Of a stretch of 64,000 nt of DNA, positions 59,201 through 64,000 are shown in pieces (the stretch's first letter is position 1; each line of letters starts with the position of its first letter). The notes beneath the pieces were generated by a model. The model had not been told where the DNA came from. It saw only the letters and a list, made by a program, of their open reading frames with translations, and made no database searches. Made by a program: the position numbers and the translations under genes. This DNA is from Hemibagrus wyckioides (taxonomy: Eukaryota; Chordata; Actinopteri; Siluriformes; Bagridae), in contig NC_080720.1 in NCBI RefSeq assembly GCF_019097595.1, forward strand, positions 24,154,352 through 24,218,351, written 5' to 3'.

Positions 59201-62200
59201 TGCATACAAGACCTTCACTGGAACTAAGGGGCCTAGCCAAAATTTGTTCCAGGATCCAGGTTTTCATTGACATCCACGAAGATGATTTGCCATGCAGATG
59301 ATGTGGTAGAACTGTGGCCGGCAAAGAGTCATTATCTCAAACCCATTTTACACTTTTTGTATGAATTGGAATGTCCACATAAGTCCAGGCACACAGTCAA
59401 CTTGTGTGGACAGTAGTGCCAAACTACACATATACTTTTTTTTGCTGAATGAGCACAAATCTCTACAGCCACAAAAATCTTTTGGAAAGCCCTCTCAGAA
59501 TATTAGAGGTATTTAAAACAGGAAAGGATAGACTAAATCTAAAATAAGAACTTATATCTTGTATAACAAGCATATATTTGAATAATTTTCAGGTGTCCAC
59601 ATATGTTTGGCCATAGAGTGTATCTCTCTCTTGGTATTGCAGTGATAATATATAGATTTCTGTTATATGTTTACACATCATAATGTTTATTGTTTGGTAC
59701 AGGGGTGTGTTAAATGTGAGTGTTTTTGGGGGTGTAAGAATTGGAGTGTATGTTTTGTTTTGCAGGACACAGATGTTCTGTGGGGAGATTTCCATCAGAA
59801 GCTTATGGACGGTGCACTCATCTCAATGGATGCCTACATGGCTCAGTTTCCTGAAATTAAGGTTGAAACGAATTAGTGGAATGTGATTGCTCTACAAAAT
59901 ATCACAACAGTATGAGATGACATGATGAGCATTTTGTGACATGTTTATCTGTCTTTTAGCATATTTAAAATATCAAATATTGTAGTTTTTAGCTAACTAA
60001 GTAGTGAGTGCATTAAAAGTGCAAAATCCTTAACCCTTGCCAAACTTATTATGATAGTATTGTGGTTTGGCGGAGTCAGGCCAGAGTATATTAGAGGCAG
60101 GCTTTCAGCATTTTAACTATACACACACTGACACATTCACACACACTCCATGTGCTTCGCTCTGTCTTGCCGGCACTCATCTCCAATTTTATCTCTGCTC
60201 CAGCTTACTGCAACAGAGAACAATTATTACTATAATTAAGCACAGCTGCCTGACCCTTACCACTTGCTTATCTTGGCTTTACTCTCCTTTCACAAGCTGG
60301 CGCTCAACCAGTGAGGAAAATGAGGTACCAGTTTAACGAGATGGAAAAATGGTCTAACCATTGGAGCTTACCCTGTCCAAGTCTTTTAATTTTCTCTTTC
60401 TTCACTTTGGTGCTCCACATTAATGTTGATACTCATCTCAGGTTACACACCGTCTCCTTCGACTTGCATCAGCAAAACCATAAAAGGGCATCTGTGTCAC
60501 AAATCCCCAGATCCTAATTGTCTGGCGGAAGACATCAGGCATGCTTGATGCGTGGCAAGCACAGCGTCTTGTTCCTTGTCAGGGAACCGGGTTGCATACG
60601 CAGCCTGATCCAATGCTGCACCATGGCTTGATGCTATGGGAATGCCAGTGTCAATGCCGCGAAGGTTAAGGCTAACAAAAGGGCTAGGGTAGGGTCAAAC
60701 ACTTCTCTGAGGCTGACTCCAAGGGCTGAAAGAGGGCCTTTGATAACCCCTCCAGGAAAACAGACGTGTTCCAGGAGGAGACATGCAGTCTACAGAAAGG
60801 CCTTCTGGCAGCACACAAAAAATAAGAGCGACCAAAGGATACCTCACAATGGAGGCCCCAAGTATGGCTGCAGGGCTAGCAAAAATATCCACCACATATA
60901 TCTTAAGGGTAGCAGGTCGAGCCATGCTAAGAGGTGCTCCTGGGGGAACTCTAGCACTGTAGTGATGAGGCAGTGGACTCGGTTCAGGTAATGCTGTTTG
61001 TTCCATGATAGAAAGAGCCTTCCTGTGATGGCACTTCGCTTTTGCTAAGTTATAATTCTCCCTAAATTTATCACTTATATTTTTGGGAGCTGGTATTTCT
61101 TCTTCACCTGCTTGAGGATAGGTCTGTAGGTTTCCAGTCTTTCAGACATCCGTTATCTATAAGCCTGTTCCCTGGTTTCCTCTCTTCTTTACCCAAATAA
61201 ATCTACCCCTATGGTTCAGATGATTGTTGTCATTGCTCTCATCTCATCTCTGTCTTCTGTTAAGGTAATCTCTAACACTTGGACCACATTGTTATCAAAA
61301 GTTTACTAATTACTTCCTTGTTCCATGACTTATTCTCTTTCATTCTTTATTTGAATGCCAGTCCTCTCCTACTGCTTCTCTGCCTCTCCAGATTAACAAT
61401 ATTGCTATTAGAGCGGTTTCTGTACCTAGAGATTCTGGGTACTGAGCTTAGACACCAGCTCTCCTCCATCTCATTTGGTTGTCCCATCCGTATGGTATTG
61501 TATAATAAGTATCTGCCTGTATTTCTTAGCATTCACCATTAATCCTGACCAAATCTCCAATTCCATTTGCAGAAATGCAGCCCCAAACTTGCAAGCAACT
61601 TTCATCATGCTTCACTGTTGCCTGTAGACAATCATTACTGTACTGCTCTACAGCCCTTTGACAAGCAAACTGCCTCATTCTACAGACAAATATTTCCGAT
61701 TTTGTGTCATCAGTCCAGAGCACATGCTGCCATTTTTCTGCACCCAAACTGTTTTTGTGCATAGTTATGTTGCTTAGCCTTGTTTCCATGTTGGAGGTAT
61801 GGCTTTTGTCCACAATTCTTCTGTGAAGACCACTTCTGGCCAGACTTCTCCGGACAGTAGATTGGTGTACCTGAGTCACAGCGGTTTTTGCTAGTTCTTT
61901 CCAATGTCGAAAGGAAGTAAGGATAATATGTCTTTCATCTGCTGCATTAAGTTTTCATGCCCAACTGCTGCATCTGCAGTCTTCAACATTGCACGTCTTG
62001 ACATCTCTGACTGCTTTGATATCTTTGCCTGGAAGAGACCTTGCTGATGCAATATAACTATCTTGTGTCTTGTTGCTGTGTTCAGTCATGTCATAGCATA
62101 TAACCTGTGACATGAAAATGTCTTCCACACCCTCACATGAGTAGCAATAGAGTTTGGCTGTTCCTCACCAAGGTTTAATCCTCAGACACAGCTGTTTTTA

Positions 62201-63939
62201 GCTAATGACTGTGTTTCAACCTACATATGAAATTGATGATCATTAGTATGTTTTGTATAATTGGTTAATCATAAACCTATATCAAAATCCTCCGAAATCC
62301 CTGTGTGCCAGATGCTGGTTTGAAGCCAATGGGTAGTCATACCAAATATTGATTTGATTTAGATTTTTCATCTGTTCATCAGTTTTGCATTTTGAAAATT
62401 GAAAAAAACAAAAAAACAAAAAAACAATTAAATATATATATTTTTCTTACTTTAAAGCATTTCTTCACATCTGCCTAAAACCTTTGCACAGTAATGCATA
62501 TTCAGACAACTTTCTTTTTTGAAGAACTTCATCACTTTCACAGACTACATTTAGTACTTGCCTGTCGCAATGTCAGTGGTCCAACATTGGTGGCCAAAAA
62601 AGGTGTCATAATATATCATTACATTGTGACTAAAAGAGGATTCCTCTTTATGTTGGATGCACTTTGGCTTACCAAACACTTTGGCTTGCCTATATATAAG
62701 TATGTACAAAAGGAATTTTAAAACTGTATAATCTACACTATAAGAATTATGAATTATCTGCCAAAAAGAGGAAAGCTGTATTCTTTGTTCAGTACATGCA
62801 CTGGCTCAAAAATAATTATCTTTGCTTGTCTTAAAACAGACTGCTCATAAATCAATTGAGAAGATAGATTATGTGTTTGTCTCTAGCTTTTCTACTCTTC
62901 ATCTGGGATGTCAACTTAGCAACGTAATGTAATGGCATTTCTTATAATGCTTTCCAGTATAGCATAATAGAACTATTCAGGAGCCCTGCTACACTCCAGT
63001 AATCTGCAAATATTATAAGAAACCCAATCTTTGCTGCAGCCTGGAACAAAGATTCACATTAAAAGAAGAACCTTGGGATATGCATGCATTATAAATCATC
63101 ACAGGCACGTGATAATCTTTTAGATCTCTTAAAAAATTACAATGCTGTCATTCCATTTCATAGACATAAGCCTGAACTTTGTTTCCACCCTTTTTTTTTT
63201 TTTTACCACAGGCACGGATTGCTAAACGTGACAGGAAGCTGGTGGATTTTGATAGCGCCAGACATCACTTTGCCACTATACAGAAAAGTAAAAAGAAGGA
63301 TGAGGCCAAAATTGCCAAGGTACCCTTGCATGCCATGTGTGGGGCTGGAGTCCATATACAGTATAATATAATAATGTAACCAATTAATTTAAACAACTGT
63401 GTAATTGATGTGTATAATCCTGTATAATAATCGTGTGTGTGTTTAAATCTATAGGTTACATGTATTTTGATCATAGATTTCATGTGTCGAAAGATTTGTA
63501 ACAAATTTAAAATACTAAAATTGCATGTCTTGATTGCTGTCTGTCCTTTCACTCTTTGAATGGCTAGCCCTTGACCCTGATGGAGAAAGCTGCTCCAGGA
63601 AGGGCTCGGAGAATTATCTTATCATCAGATGTCTCAAACTAACCTTACCAGATGACATTTGACAGAACTAACACCTTTTAACTCCCAAACAATTCTGCCT
63701 GCCTGACTCACAGTTCTGGTATAAGCAAAATTGCATGGATGCACAGTAACTACTCTAAAAATTGCAAAGTTAATGCAATGCCTTACTTCACATAAATGTT
63801 TTAATGGGACTATAACTGCAGTAATACAATTGTGTGTAAATGTGTACTGTCAGGCAGAGGAAGAGTTGGGAAAAGCCCAAAAGGTGTTTGAAGAGATCAA
63901 TTATAACCTTCAAGAGGAGCTCCCATCTTTGTGGAACAG
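34236..63939 (+). CDS. bin1: BIN1/amphiphysin-2-like BAR-domain protein, first seven recognised coding exons (gene continues beyond window)
   Basis: The product is a membrane-curving N-BAR protein of the amphiphysin family, acting in endocytosis and T-tubule formation. Coding exons are 34236-34316, 51867-51947, 52553-52607, 55348-55442, 59766-59861, 63212-63319 and 63854-63939, each with AG/GT borders and matching phases. The start at 34236 gives [20 protein letters not shown], the amphipathic N-BAR helix 0. Later landmarks are [52 protein letters not shown] and AQKVFEEI...LQEELPSLW. Exon sizes of 81, 81, 55, 95, 96 and 108 nt fit BIN1. The [14 protein letters not shown] start resembles BIN1 more than AMPH or BIN2, and a relic of the BIN1-specific alternative exon lies at 63568. 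The BAR domain is not finished here; the linker and SH3 exons lie downstream. The paralogue (bin1a or bin1b) cannot be told. Intron 1 is 17.5 kb because of nested transposons. Confidence 0.9.
34317..36572. other. bin1 intron 1, proximal part; compound microsatellite at 35243-35320
   Basis: AT-rich. An uninterrupted TTC tract passes directly into an ATT tract, with a second short ATT tract at 35173-35190. Open frames across it are low-complexity artefacts. No element with defined ends was recognised. Confidence 0.55.
36573..37017. mobile_element. hAT-type MITE, inverted relative of the larger hAT element downstream
   Basis: Starts CAGTGTTGAAACTCATTACT and ends ACACCAAACACTG, flanked by ATTAGGAA and ATTACGAA (7 of 8 the same). 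Its sequence is the reverse complement of parts of the element at 39822-51626, including the GGTAAGAGAACCATATTTCAT and CCTTGACTGGATAGACAATAG segments. Confidence 0.85.
37308..38053 (+). mobile_element. Tc1-like element, internally deleted
   Basis: Inverted ends around CAATACCGTTCAAAAGT and ACTTTTGAATGGTAGTG with TA borders. 746 bp. 37660-37855 encodes a fragment of the transposase DNA-binding domain; the catalytic half is absent. Confidence 0.75.
37637..37855 (+). pseudogene. Tc1-like transposase, HTH fragment
   Basis: About 70 codons. [38 protein letters not shown] is a helix-turn-helix followed by the start of the second DNA-binding unit. It ends at a stop before any catalytic residue. Confidence 0.65.
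38160..39640 (-). mobile_element. L2-type LINE 3' fragment with inserted or unknown sequence
   Basis: 38165-38365 is the dispersed repeat also seen at 16320-16570. 39340-39640 matches 60-310 of this window (GACTAACTGGAGCTTGTTTATG and the ACAAAAGCATGAACTAG segment). The part between (38400-39300) is not recognised. Confidence 0.5.
40228..40599 (+). repeat. 5' LTR of the chromovirus
   Basis: Bounded by TG...CA. GTATTTAAG near 40315 is TATA-like and AATAAA at 40552-40557 is the likely polyadenylation signal. It lacks five bases (TACGC type) that the 3' LTR has near 45168. Confidence 0.93.
40698..43250 (+). CDS. Chromovirus gag-protease-reverse transcriptase-RNase H frame, ended by an internal stop
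   Basis: The frame is open from just after a stop at 40695; the first ATG in it is 40929, but gag-like sequence ([10 protein letters not shown]) begins earlier, so that ATG is unlikely to be the real start. From 40929: zinc knuckle [14 protein letters not shown] near residue 158, protease VDSGSAV near 208, reverse transcriptase with LDLRSAYN near 465 and YIDD near 528, RNase H EVDAS near 676 and TDHRN near 745. The frame ends with TGA at 43248 within RNase H and resumes open straight after, in the same frame. Further 5' gag coding lies in another frame, so gag is damaged near 40690. Confidence 0.9.
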   Translation, partial: KPPTPSPAAAPVPPPRSEIPRFTLPEKFDGAADRCRGFLRQCDNFFSQQPEVYCSDSVRCAFLLSLLTGKALDWASAVWDSDPQVKTSADYFANLIREVFEYPAGGKDISVLLLELRQGTDTAADFAIKFRTLAAQSGWNEAALIAVFREGLTRELKAEMACRDTDVTLSQYISTAIRLDNLRRQHRTRTPTPRSPPRGTMEYHSQKEEVTEPMQLGRSRVSEVERERRVQMQLCFYCGQPGHRVFQCPEKPATSQREVVKLVSKVSLPAFVLHNDSRFFVTALVDSGSAVNLIDSNLVSELGLSTIPCTPPLKVTAINDQPIGEGLLTHHTPLMEVQIGLFHRERLRFFVISSPSNPVVLGLPWLQLHDPDISWKEGELKRWSTFCLENCFCNPITRPCLSTSIESPESSLQITLPKEYQDFQEVFSKEKAARLPTHQPWDCAIDLLPNTTPPKNCIYPLSLPEKLAMEEYIEEALAAEYIRPSTSPAAAGFFFVGKKDGGLRPCIDFRGLNAITVPYPYPLPLVPAALEQLQGAKIFTKLDLRSAYNLIRIKEGDEWKTAFHTTHGHYEYLVMPYGLTNAPAVFQSLINEVFRDMLNKFVIAYIDDILIYSASLDQHVSHVRAVLQRLTNHNLYVKLEKCEFHRSTVTFLGYVISHEGVEMDQSKVSAITSWPEPTSIKGLQHFLGFANFYRRFIRNDSTIASPMTSLLKDKPKKLKWTDHARAAFQKLKKSFSSAPILRHPNPELPFVVEVDASSCGIGAVLSQRQPESGKLHPCAFFSRKLTLAEMNYDVGNRELLSIKAALEEWRHWLEGARHPFLVLTDHRNLAYLREAKRLNPRQARWALFFT
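43251..44873 (+). CDS. Chromovirus integrase with C-terminal chromodomain, pol continuation
   Basis: Continues the upstream frame after the single TGA; first ATG 43383. It encodes the end of RNase H ([15 protein letters not shown]), an HHCC zinc domain (43500-43640: [10 protein letters not shown] and CSICAQ), and the integrase catalytic core: Asp in VDFLTDLP, Asp in VSDRGPQF, Glu in [10 protein letters not shown], with 35 residues between the last two. A chromodomain follows near 44600-44740 ([21 protein letters not shown]), which in this group targets integration to marked chromatin. The last 18 codons and the stop lie in the 3' LTR. Confidence 0.92.
   Translation, partial: FKFSVSYRPGSKNGKADALSRIHETLEPPSSPEPILPPSVQVAPVQWDLMSEIERAQSTEAPPPTCPPTKVYVPTGFLQQVLRWTHESLSSGHPGTRRTIQLVRQRFWWPSLNHDVEEFIRSCSICAQSRTSHQLPEGLLQPLPVPRRPWSHISVDFLTDLPVSQGFTTVMVVIDRFSKSCKLIPMKGLPTAMESATAIFQNIFRHYGLPEDIVSDRGPQFTSRVWSEFCKQLGINVSLSSGYHPQSNGQAERLNQEIGRFLRTYCSHEQHRWSEFLPWAEYAQNSLRHSSTGLTPFQCVLGYQPPLFPWSGEPSDVPTVEDWARRSQEVWERAHVRLQRAIRRQELQANRHRRPHPGYQVGQKVWLSTRNIKLKLPCHKLSPKFVGLFKILRQVNPVSFRLELPASYRISPTFHVSLLKPFHEPQTTGPAITEPPPPLDIDGSLAYQVRTILNSRRQGGRLQYLVDWEGYGPEERCWVNAQDILNPSLTEEFHLSFPNRPAPHPRGRPRRRTPGGVPRGGGSVTMLAEPEHQREPSPEY
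44819..45195 (+). repeat. 3' LTR of the chromovirus
   Basis: Same borders as the 5' LTR. The pol frame runs into it and stops at 44873. Three of the four differences from the 5' LTR are CG here versus TG or CA there. Confidence 0.93.
46054..46299 (+). pseudogene. L1 ORF1 protein, C-terminal fragment
   Basis: About 80 codons. [24 protein letters not shown] followed by [12 protein letters not shown] resembles the C-terminal domain of fish L1/Tx1 ORF1, the RNA-binding chaperone. The upstream part of ORF1 (from about 45622, MKMAKHQ) is cut by stops. Confidence 0.7.
46699..47040 (+). pseudogene. L1 endonuclease start with internal deletion
   Basis: [28 protein letters not shown] is the N-terminus of an APE-type LINE endonuclease. 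After about 30 residues it jumps to sequence typical of the region after the endonuclease ([22 protein letters not shown]). Most of the catalytic domain is therefore missing. The frame ends near an A-tract at 47001. Confidence 0.8.
47174..48739 (+). pseudogene. L1 ORF2 reverse transcriptase
   Basis: 521 codons open. Fingers and palm motifs are complete: [82 protein letters not shown] and the catalytic YADDVLLYV near residue 325, followed by the thumb. The domain would copy L1 RNA at the nicked target. It is separated from the endonuclease fragment by a frame change at 47040-47170 and ends at a TGA after DSLVPW, so it is a relic. Confidence 0.9.
48876..49394 (+). pseudogene. L1 ORF2 C-terminal segment
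   Basis: 172 codons open, no catalytic motif. Position after the reverse transcriptase and the [20 protein letters not shown] ending match the L1 C-terminal region. A Cys-rich segment follows at 49400-49490 in another frame. Confidence 0.7.
49689..50910 (+). mobile_element. Tc1-like transposon, copy B
   Basis: Inverted ends CACTATATTGGCAAAAGTAT and its complement, TA at both borders. 1222 bp. Sits in the L1 3' part and in the opposite orientation to copy A at 19274. Confidence 0.95.
49823..50828 (+). pseudogene. Tc1-like transposase, N-terminal deletion (copy B)
   Basis: The start [17 protein letters not shown] runs into a stop at 49876 because about 26 nt present in copy A are missing after 49873. 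From 49941 the frame is open to 50828 and carries the linker hook [26 protein letters not shown] and [14 protein letters not shown], the three catalytic acids with 34-residue spacing between the last two, plus a full C-terminus. The DNA-binding half is broken while the catalytic half is intact. Confidence 0.9.
51948..52552. other. bin1 intron 2
   Basis: AT-rich intron between two short exons. No repeat recognised. Confidence 0.6.
53040..53460 (-). mobile_element. LINE fragment with C-terminal zinc-finger motif
   Basis: The minus strand at 53114-53350 encodes [22 protein letters not shown], a CCHC motif found at the C-terminus of L1/Tx1- or R2-type LINE proteins. Nothing upstream of it is preserved. 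Confidence 0.6.
53480..54242 (+). mobile_element. Tc1-like transposon, 3' half
   Basis: The right end reads CATAATGTTATGCTTGATCAGTG followed by TA. Sequence inside is the plus-strand counterpart of the element at 21764-22969 (for example GACAAATAAGTCTGATCCATGG versus its complement). The transposase is degenerate. No left end. Confidence 0.65.
54650..54975. repeat. Dispersed fish repeat (GGCATTTGGCAGACGCTC type)
   Basis: The stretch GCATTTGGCAGACGCTCTTATCC to CATTCCACCACCTCGGTGCC is a repeat I recognise as very common in fish genomes. Family not assigned. In bin1 intron 3. Confidence 0.5.
55780..59137 (+). mobile_element. hAT-related transposon, 3.36 kb, with transposase gene
   Basis: Left end CAGGGTCATGAAACGGTCATG, right end inverted CAGGGTTCGTACATA. 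Both arms carry GGAAAAGTCATGGAATTT. Flanks are the same 6 bp, CTCCAT (55774-55779 and 59138-59143). Between them lies a transposase-like gene. The superfamily call rests on the protein. Confidence 0.75.
55985..58621 (+). pseudogene. hAT-type transposase gene with an intron and a C-terminal coiled coil
   Basis: In order: a BED-type zinc finger near 56130-56220, whose Cys pair (CTVCRKTF) and His pair (HAKGAKH) are in different frames; an RNase H-like core across 56400-57190 and 57190-57303 ([36 protein letters not shown]); then GT at 57304 to AG at 57660, a 357-bp AT-rich intron whose removal joins LIK to GLMGRF; and a hAT dimerisation region ([18 protein letters not shown]) near 58230-58300. 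The last 70 residues form a Lys/Glu-rich coiled coil ([20 protein letters not shown]). Frame breaks near 56150-56190, 57160 and 58075 make it inactive as read. Similar genes occur as host genes in vertebrates, but the flanking repeats mark this as a transposon. Confidence 0.7.
59862..60530. other. bin1 intron 5, unassigned
   Basis: No family recognised. Short open frames at 60067-60336 and 60311-60517 have no domain features. Confidence 0.45.
60530..61010 (-). mobile_element. DIRS-type retrotransposon fragment (tyrosine recombinase)
   Basis: The minus strand encodes [21 protein letters not shown], then [16 protein letters not shown], resembling the N-terminal core-binding part of fish DIRS recombinases. 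60560-60610 (CTTGTCAGGGAACCGGGTTGCATACG) resembles a DIRS terminal sequence. The catalytic part is not seen. Confidence 0.6.
60695..61006 (-). pseudogene. DIRS tyrosine-recombinase fragment
   Basis: About 100 codons open on the minus strand with the TLKIY motif near the middle. DIRS recombinases insert circular cDNA. The order STLK/Y then a GRHPL-like block, here VRYPL, supports the call. Short and truncated on both sides. Confidence 0.55.
61526..61879 (-). pseudogene. Tc1-like transposase fragment
   Basis: 118 codons on the minus strand. [23 protein letters not shown] is the end of the second [21 protein letters not shown] holds the first catalytic Asp, and [16 protein letters not shown] the core strand after it. 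It stops before the second catalytic Asp. Frame upstream is broken (61880-62100). No inverted ends were recognised. Confidence 0.8.
62130..63211. other. bin1 intron 5, distal part
   Basis: AT-rich, with an A-rich tract near 62400 and a T-tract at 63190-63204 forming the polypyrimidine stretch before the exon at 63212. No element recognised. Confidence 0.5.
63568..63645 (+). pseudogene. Relic of the alternatively spliced BIN1 exon (mammalian exon 7 equivalent)
   Basis: It lies exactly where BIN1 carries its neuronal alternative exon, between the exon ending DEAKIAK (63319) and the exon starting AEEELGKAQ (63854). After a pyrimidine-rich stretch and an AG at 63566-63567 the frame reads [10 protein letters not shown], closely matching the start of the mammalian exon (PVSLLEKAAP). 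The similarity then continues in another frame and reaches SQTNLTR before a TGA, matching the exon's AQTNLLR end. A net loss of 2 nt between the blocks, the stop and the lack of a GT donor at the expected end make the exon unusable. Homology comes from my knowledge of BIN1, not from an alignment. Confidence 0.75.
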
Positions 63940-64000
63940 GTGTCACCTAATTTCTCACTTTCTCATTCTGCTCTTTTATAATAATATACATATAATTAGA

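Larger units (their letters stand above)
55735..59620. mobile_element. Tc1-type MITE split by a hAT-related element
   Basis: Left end CACTACAAATTTCAAAAGTATG and right end, inverted, CACTCTATGGCCAAACATATG, both with TA borders. About 520 bp without the insertion. In bin1 intron 4. Confidence 0.75.

Overview
This is a piece of a vertebrate nuclear genome, almost certainly a teleost fish. It has spliced genes with large AT-rich introns and a dense mix of fish-type transposons: Tc1-like, hAT, pogo-like, Ty3 chromovirus, L1, L2, CR1/Rex1, Penelope, DIRS and a tRNA-derived SINE. An ostariophysan such as a catfish would fit the repeat mix, but the sequence does not settle this. There are no operons, CRISPR arrays or rRNA genes.

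Two host genes lie on the + strand. The first is atg3, the E2-like enzyme that lipidates Atg8/LC3. Its nine last coding exons run from 11532 to the stop at 20750; the exons for about the first 55 residues were not found in this window. The second is an amphiphysin-family BAR protein, best called bin1. It starts at 34236 and runs through seven recognisable coding exons to 63939, then leaves the window. Intron phases and exon lengths of both follow the vertebrate genes. The last atg3 intron has textbook U12-type splice signals. Between the last two bin1 exons lies a broken relic of the alternatively spliced BIN1 exon that is included in neuronal isoforms.

Layout: 1-3.5 kb holds LINE (L2, CR1/Rex1) and Penelope debris. 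2.1-5.0 kb holds two copies of a Tc1-type MITE, one splitting the Penelope remnant. A pogo-like MITE is at 6.1-6.8 kb, a LINE fragment at 7.3-8.1 kb, and a Tc1-like element carrying a SINE at 9.7-11.1 kb. atg3 occupies 11.5-20.8 kb, with LINE debris at 14.3-15.8 kb and a hAT element containing a Tc1-like element inside the U12 intron. The intergenic stretch 20.8-34.2 kb has Tc1 family remnants, a terminal-inverted-repeat element, a degenerate endogenous retrovirus and L2/CR1 LINEs. bin1 intron 1 (34.3-51.9 kb) holds a nested stack: a hAT element containing a nearly intact chromovirus and an L1, the L1 itself split by a Tc1-like element. bin1 intron 4 holds a 3.4 kb hAT-related element with a recognisable transposase gene, sitting inside a Tc1-type MITE. 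DIRS and Tc1 fragments follow in the next intron.

All transposon-encoded genes seen carry at least one visible lesion. The host exons are open and correctly phased, so atg3 and bin1 look functional as far as they can be read.
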